A stretch of 54,618 nucleotides of DNA, taken from NCBI GenBank assembly GCA_020718905.1, contig DYRD01000006.1, positions 1 through 54,618 of the forward strand, read 5' to 3'. Below, piece after piece: positions 53,789-54,618 of this stretch (its first letter is position 1; the number at the start of each line of letters is the position of its first letter). The translations under genes and the position numbers were made by a program. The notes beneath the pieces were generated by a model that saw only the letters and a list, made by a program, of their open reading frames with translations, was not told the origin of the DNA and searched no databases. This DNA comes from Syntrophus aciditrophicus. Its GTDB lineage: Bacteria; Desulfobacterota; Syntrophia; Syntrophales; UBA8958.

Positions 53789-54618
53789 ATGGAAACTGAC
53801 CTCAGTCTGAAAAAGAACCTCTACATGCCTCGGACATCAGTTACCACTGAAAGCAATAAAACCGGGTCCTGGCGTTTTCTGCGTCCGCGATATGAAGAAA
53901 AGACATCTCCCTGCAGCGCCGCCTGCCCCGTGGGAGAAGATATTGCCCGGATCGAAATGCTCATCACCCAGGGTGCCTTCAAGGAGGCCTGGGAAACGAT
54001 TCTGAGAGAAAACCCCCTGCCCGGCGTCTGCGGCCGGGTCTGCTATCATCCCTGTGAAGGCCGCTGCAACCGCCGGGAATTCGACACCGCCATTGCCGTC
54101 CATACAATGGAGCGTTTTCTTGCCGATACGGCGGTCCGGAATGAAATGAAGCCGGCCATGAAAAGGCAGTCCCCCAAAGGAAAGAGCGTCGCCATTATCG
54201 GTTCCGGTCCGGCGGGGCTCGCGGCGGCCTGGTTTCTCAACATGCTCGGTTACGAAAGCGAGATCTTCGAAGCCCTGCCCGAGGCGGGGGGCTGTTGCGC
54301 TGGGGAATTCCAGCCTATCGGCTGCCGGCGGCGGTCCTGAGTGCCGAGATTGGCCGGATCGAAAGCCTGGGGGGCCGCATCAGAAGCGGCGAGGCCGTAT
54401 CGGCCTCCCGCTTTGAGGAGTTACAGGCCTCCTATGACGCCGTTTTCCTTGGCTGCGGTTACGGGCCGCCCAGCACGGCTCTGAATATTCCCGGCGAATC
54501 CGGAACGGGCGTTGCAGACGGCCTCTCATTCCTGAGGCAGCTCCGCCAAGGTGAAAAGCCGGACGTAACGGGAGTTTCCGCCGTCATCGGCGGGGTCAAT
54601 ACGGCCATAGACCTCGCC
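53789..54618 (+). pseudogene. FAD and Fe-S oxidoreductase (GltD-like), frameshifted and cut by the window end
   Basis: Start ATG 53789 (GAGAGGAAAG upstream). The N-terminus is a Fer4_20-type iron-sulfur domain: SPCSAACPVGEDIARIEMLI, then GVCGRVCYHPCEGRCNRREF. A Rossmann FAD motif (VAIIGSGPAGLAAAWFLNML) follows. The frame is lost at the G6 run 54286-54291. With G7 it continues LLRWGIPAYRLPAAVLSAEI and YDAVFLGCGYGPPSTALNI, and then GVSAVIGGVNTAIDLA at the window edge. This layout is that of the small subunit of glutamate synthase and of related FAD proteins in 2-oxoacid oxidoreductase operons. It follows the gamma subunit by 39 bases, so it probably feeds electrons to or from that complex. Confidence 0.8.

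Overview
The window reads as a chromosome segment of an anaerobic Desulfobacterota (former Deltaproteobacteria), most likely close to Syntrophales (Syntrophus/Smithella-like). This is inferred from GC-rich DNA, a class III ribonucleotide reductase-like protein, a two-gene SufC-SufB iron-sulfur system, a FadJ-type beta-oxidation protein, a 2-oxoacid:acceptor oxidoreductase gamma subunit, a phasin-like protein, a many-PAS hybrid kinase and a probable selenoprotein. No rRNA, tRNA, CRISPR array, transposase or phage gene was seen.

Layout. 0.1-6.4 kb, mostly minus strand: a broken PAS/LuxR regulator, a four-S1-domain protein, a broken DUF4384 secreted protein, and an ECF S-component - DUF1893 - HDIG - mazG gene row with a leader that can form alternative hairpins. 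6.7-9.3 kb, plus strand: a broken DUF523/DUF1722 gene, a MORN-type repeat protein and a tandem UspA protein. 9.4-17.2 kb, minus strand: surE (broken), dnaK, grpE, gmhA, an nrdD-like gene and an HD phosphohydrolase. 17.3-19.2 kb, plus strand: two fused gene remnants (SPFH plus a neighbour), an orphan ParA and a small partner. 19.2-31.1 kb, minus strand: hybrid kinase, fadJ (broken), rfbB, sufC-sufB, NlpC/P60 lipoprotein, RlmI-like methyltransferase and a broken Na/Pi transporter. 31.4-36.5 kb, plus strand: an SfsA-GIY-YIG fusion and decayed sbcD-sbcC. 36.6-46 kb: a zinc-ribbon/CarD-like protein, a phasin-like gene, manC, a PAS protein, a MerP-like selenoprotein, maf, a YggS-type gene, a metallo-hydrolase, purC, a dnaJ-type gene, DUF3568 and a lytic transglycosylase. 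46-54.6 kb: an EEP hydrolase, a phospholipase D lipoprotein, a NAPE-PLD-like hydrolase, DUF5329, DUF1232, a broken RelA/SpoT-like protein, a broken XRE-cupin regulator and the start of a 2-oxoacid oxidoreductase operon.

Two signals stand out. First, the gene at 39513-39914 (minus) encodes a secreted MerP-like protein whose CxxC is written as Cys-Asn-Ser-UGA. Directly after the UGA is a hairpin with a GGU apical loop at almost the same spacing as in E. coli fdhF, so this is a strong selenoprotein candidate. Second, about sixteen loci are disrupted: six by in-frame nonsense codons, seven places by likely single-base shifts (often in G or A runs) and six by internal deletions or truncation. Core genes (dnaK, grpE, purC, mazG, gmhA, rfbB, sufBC, manC, maf) are all intact. 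That split favours real gene decay over random sequence error, although some homopolymer shifts could still be errors.
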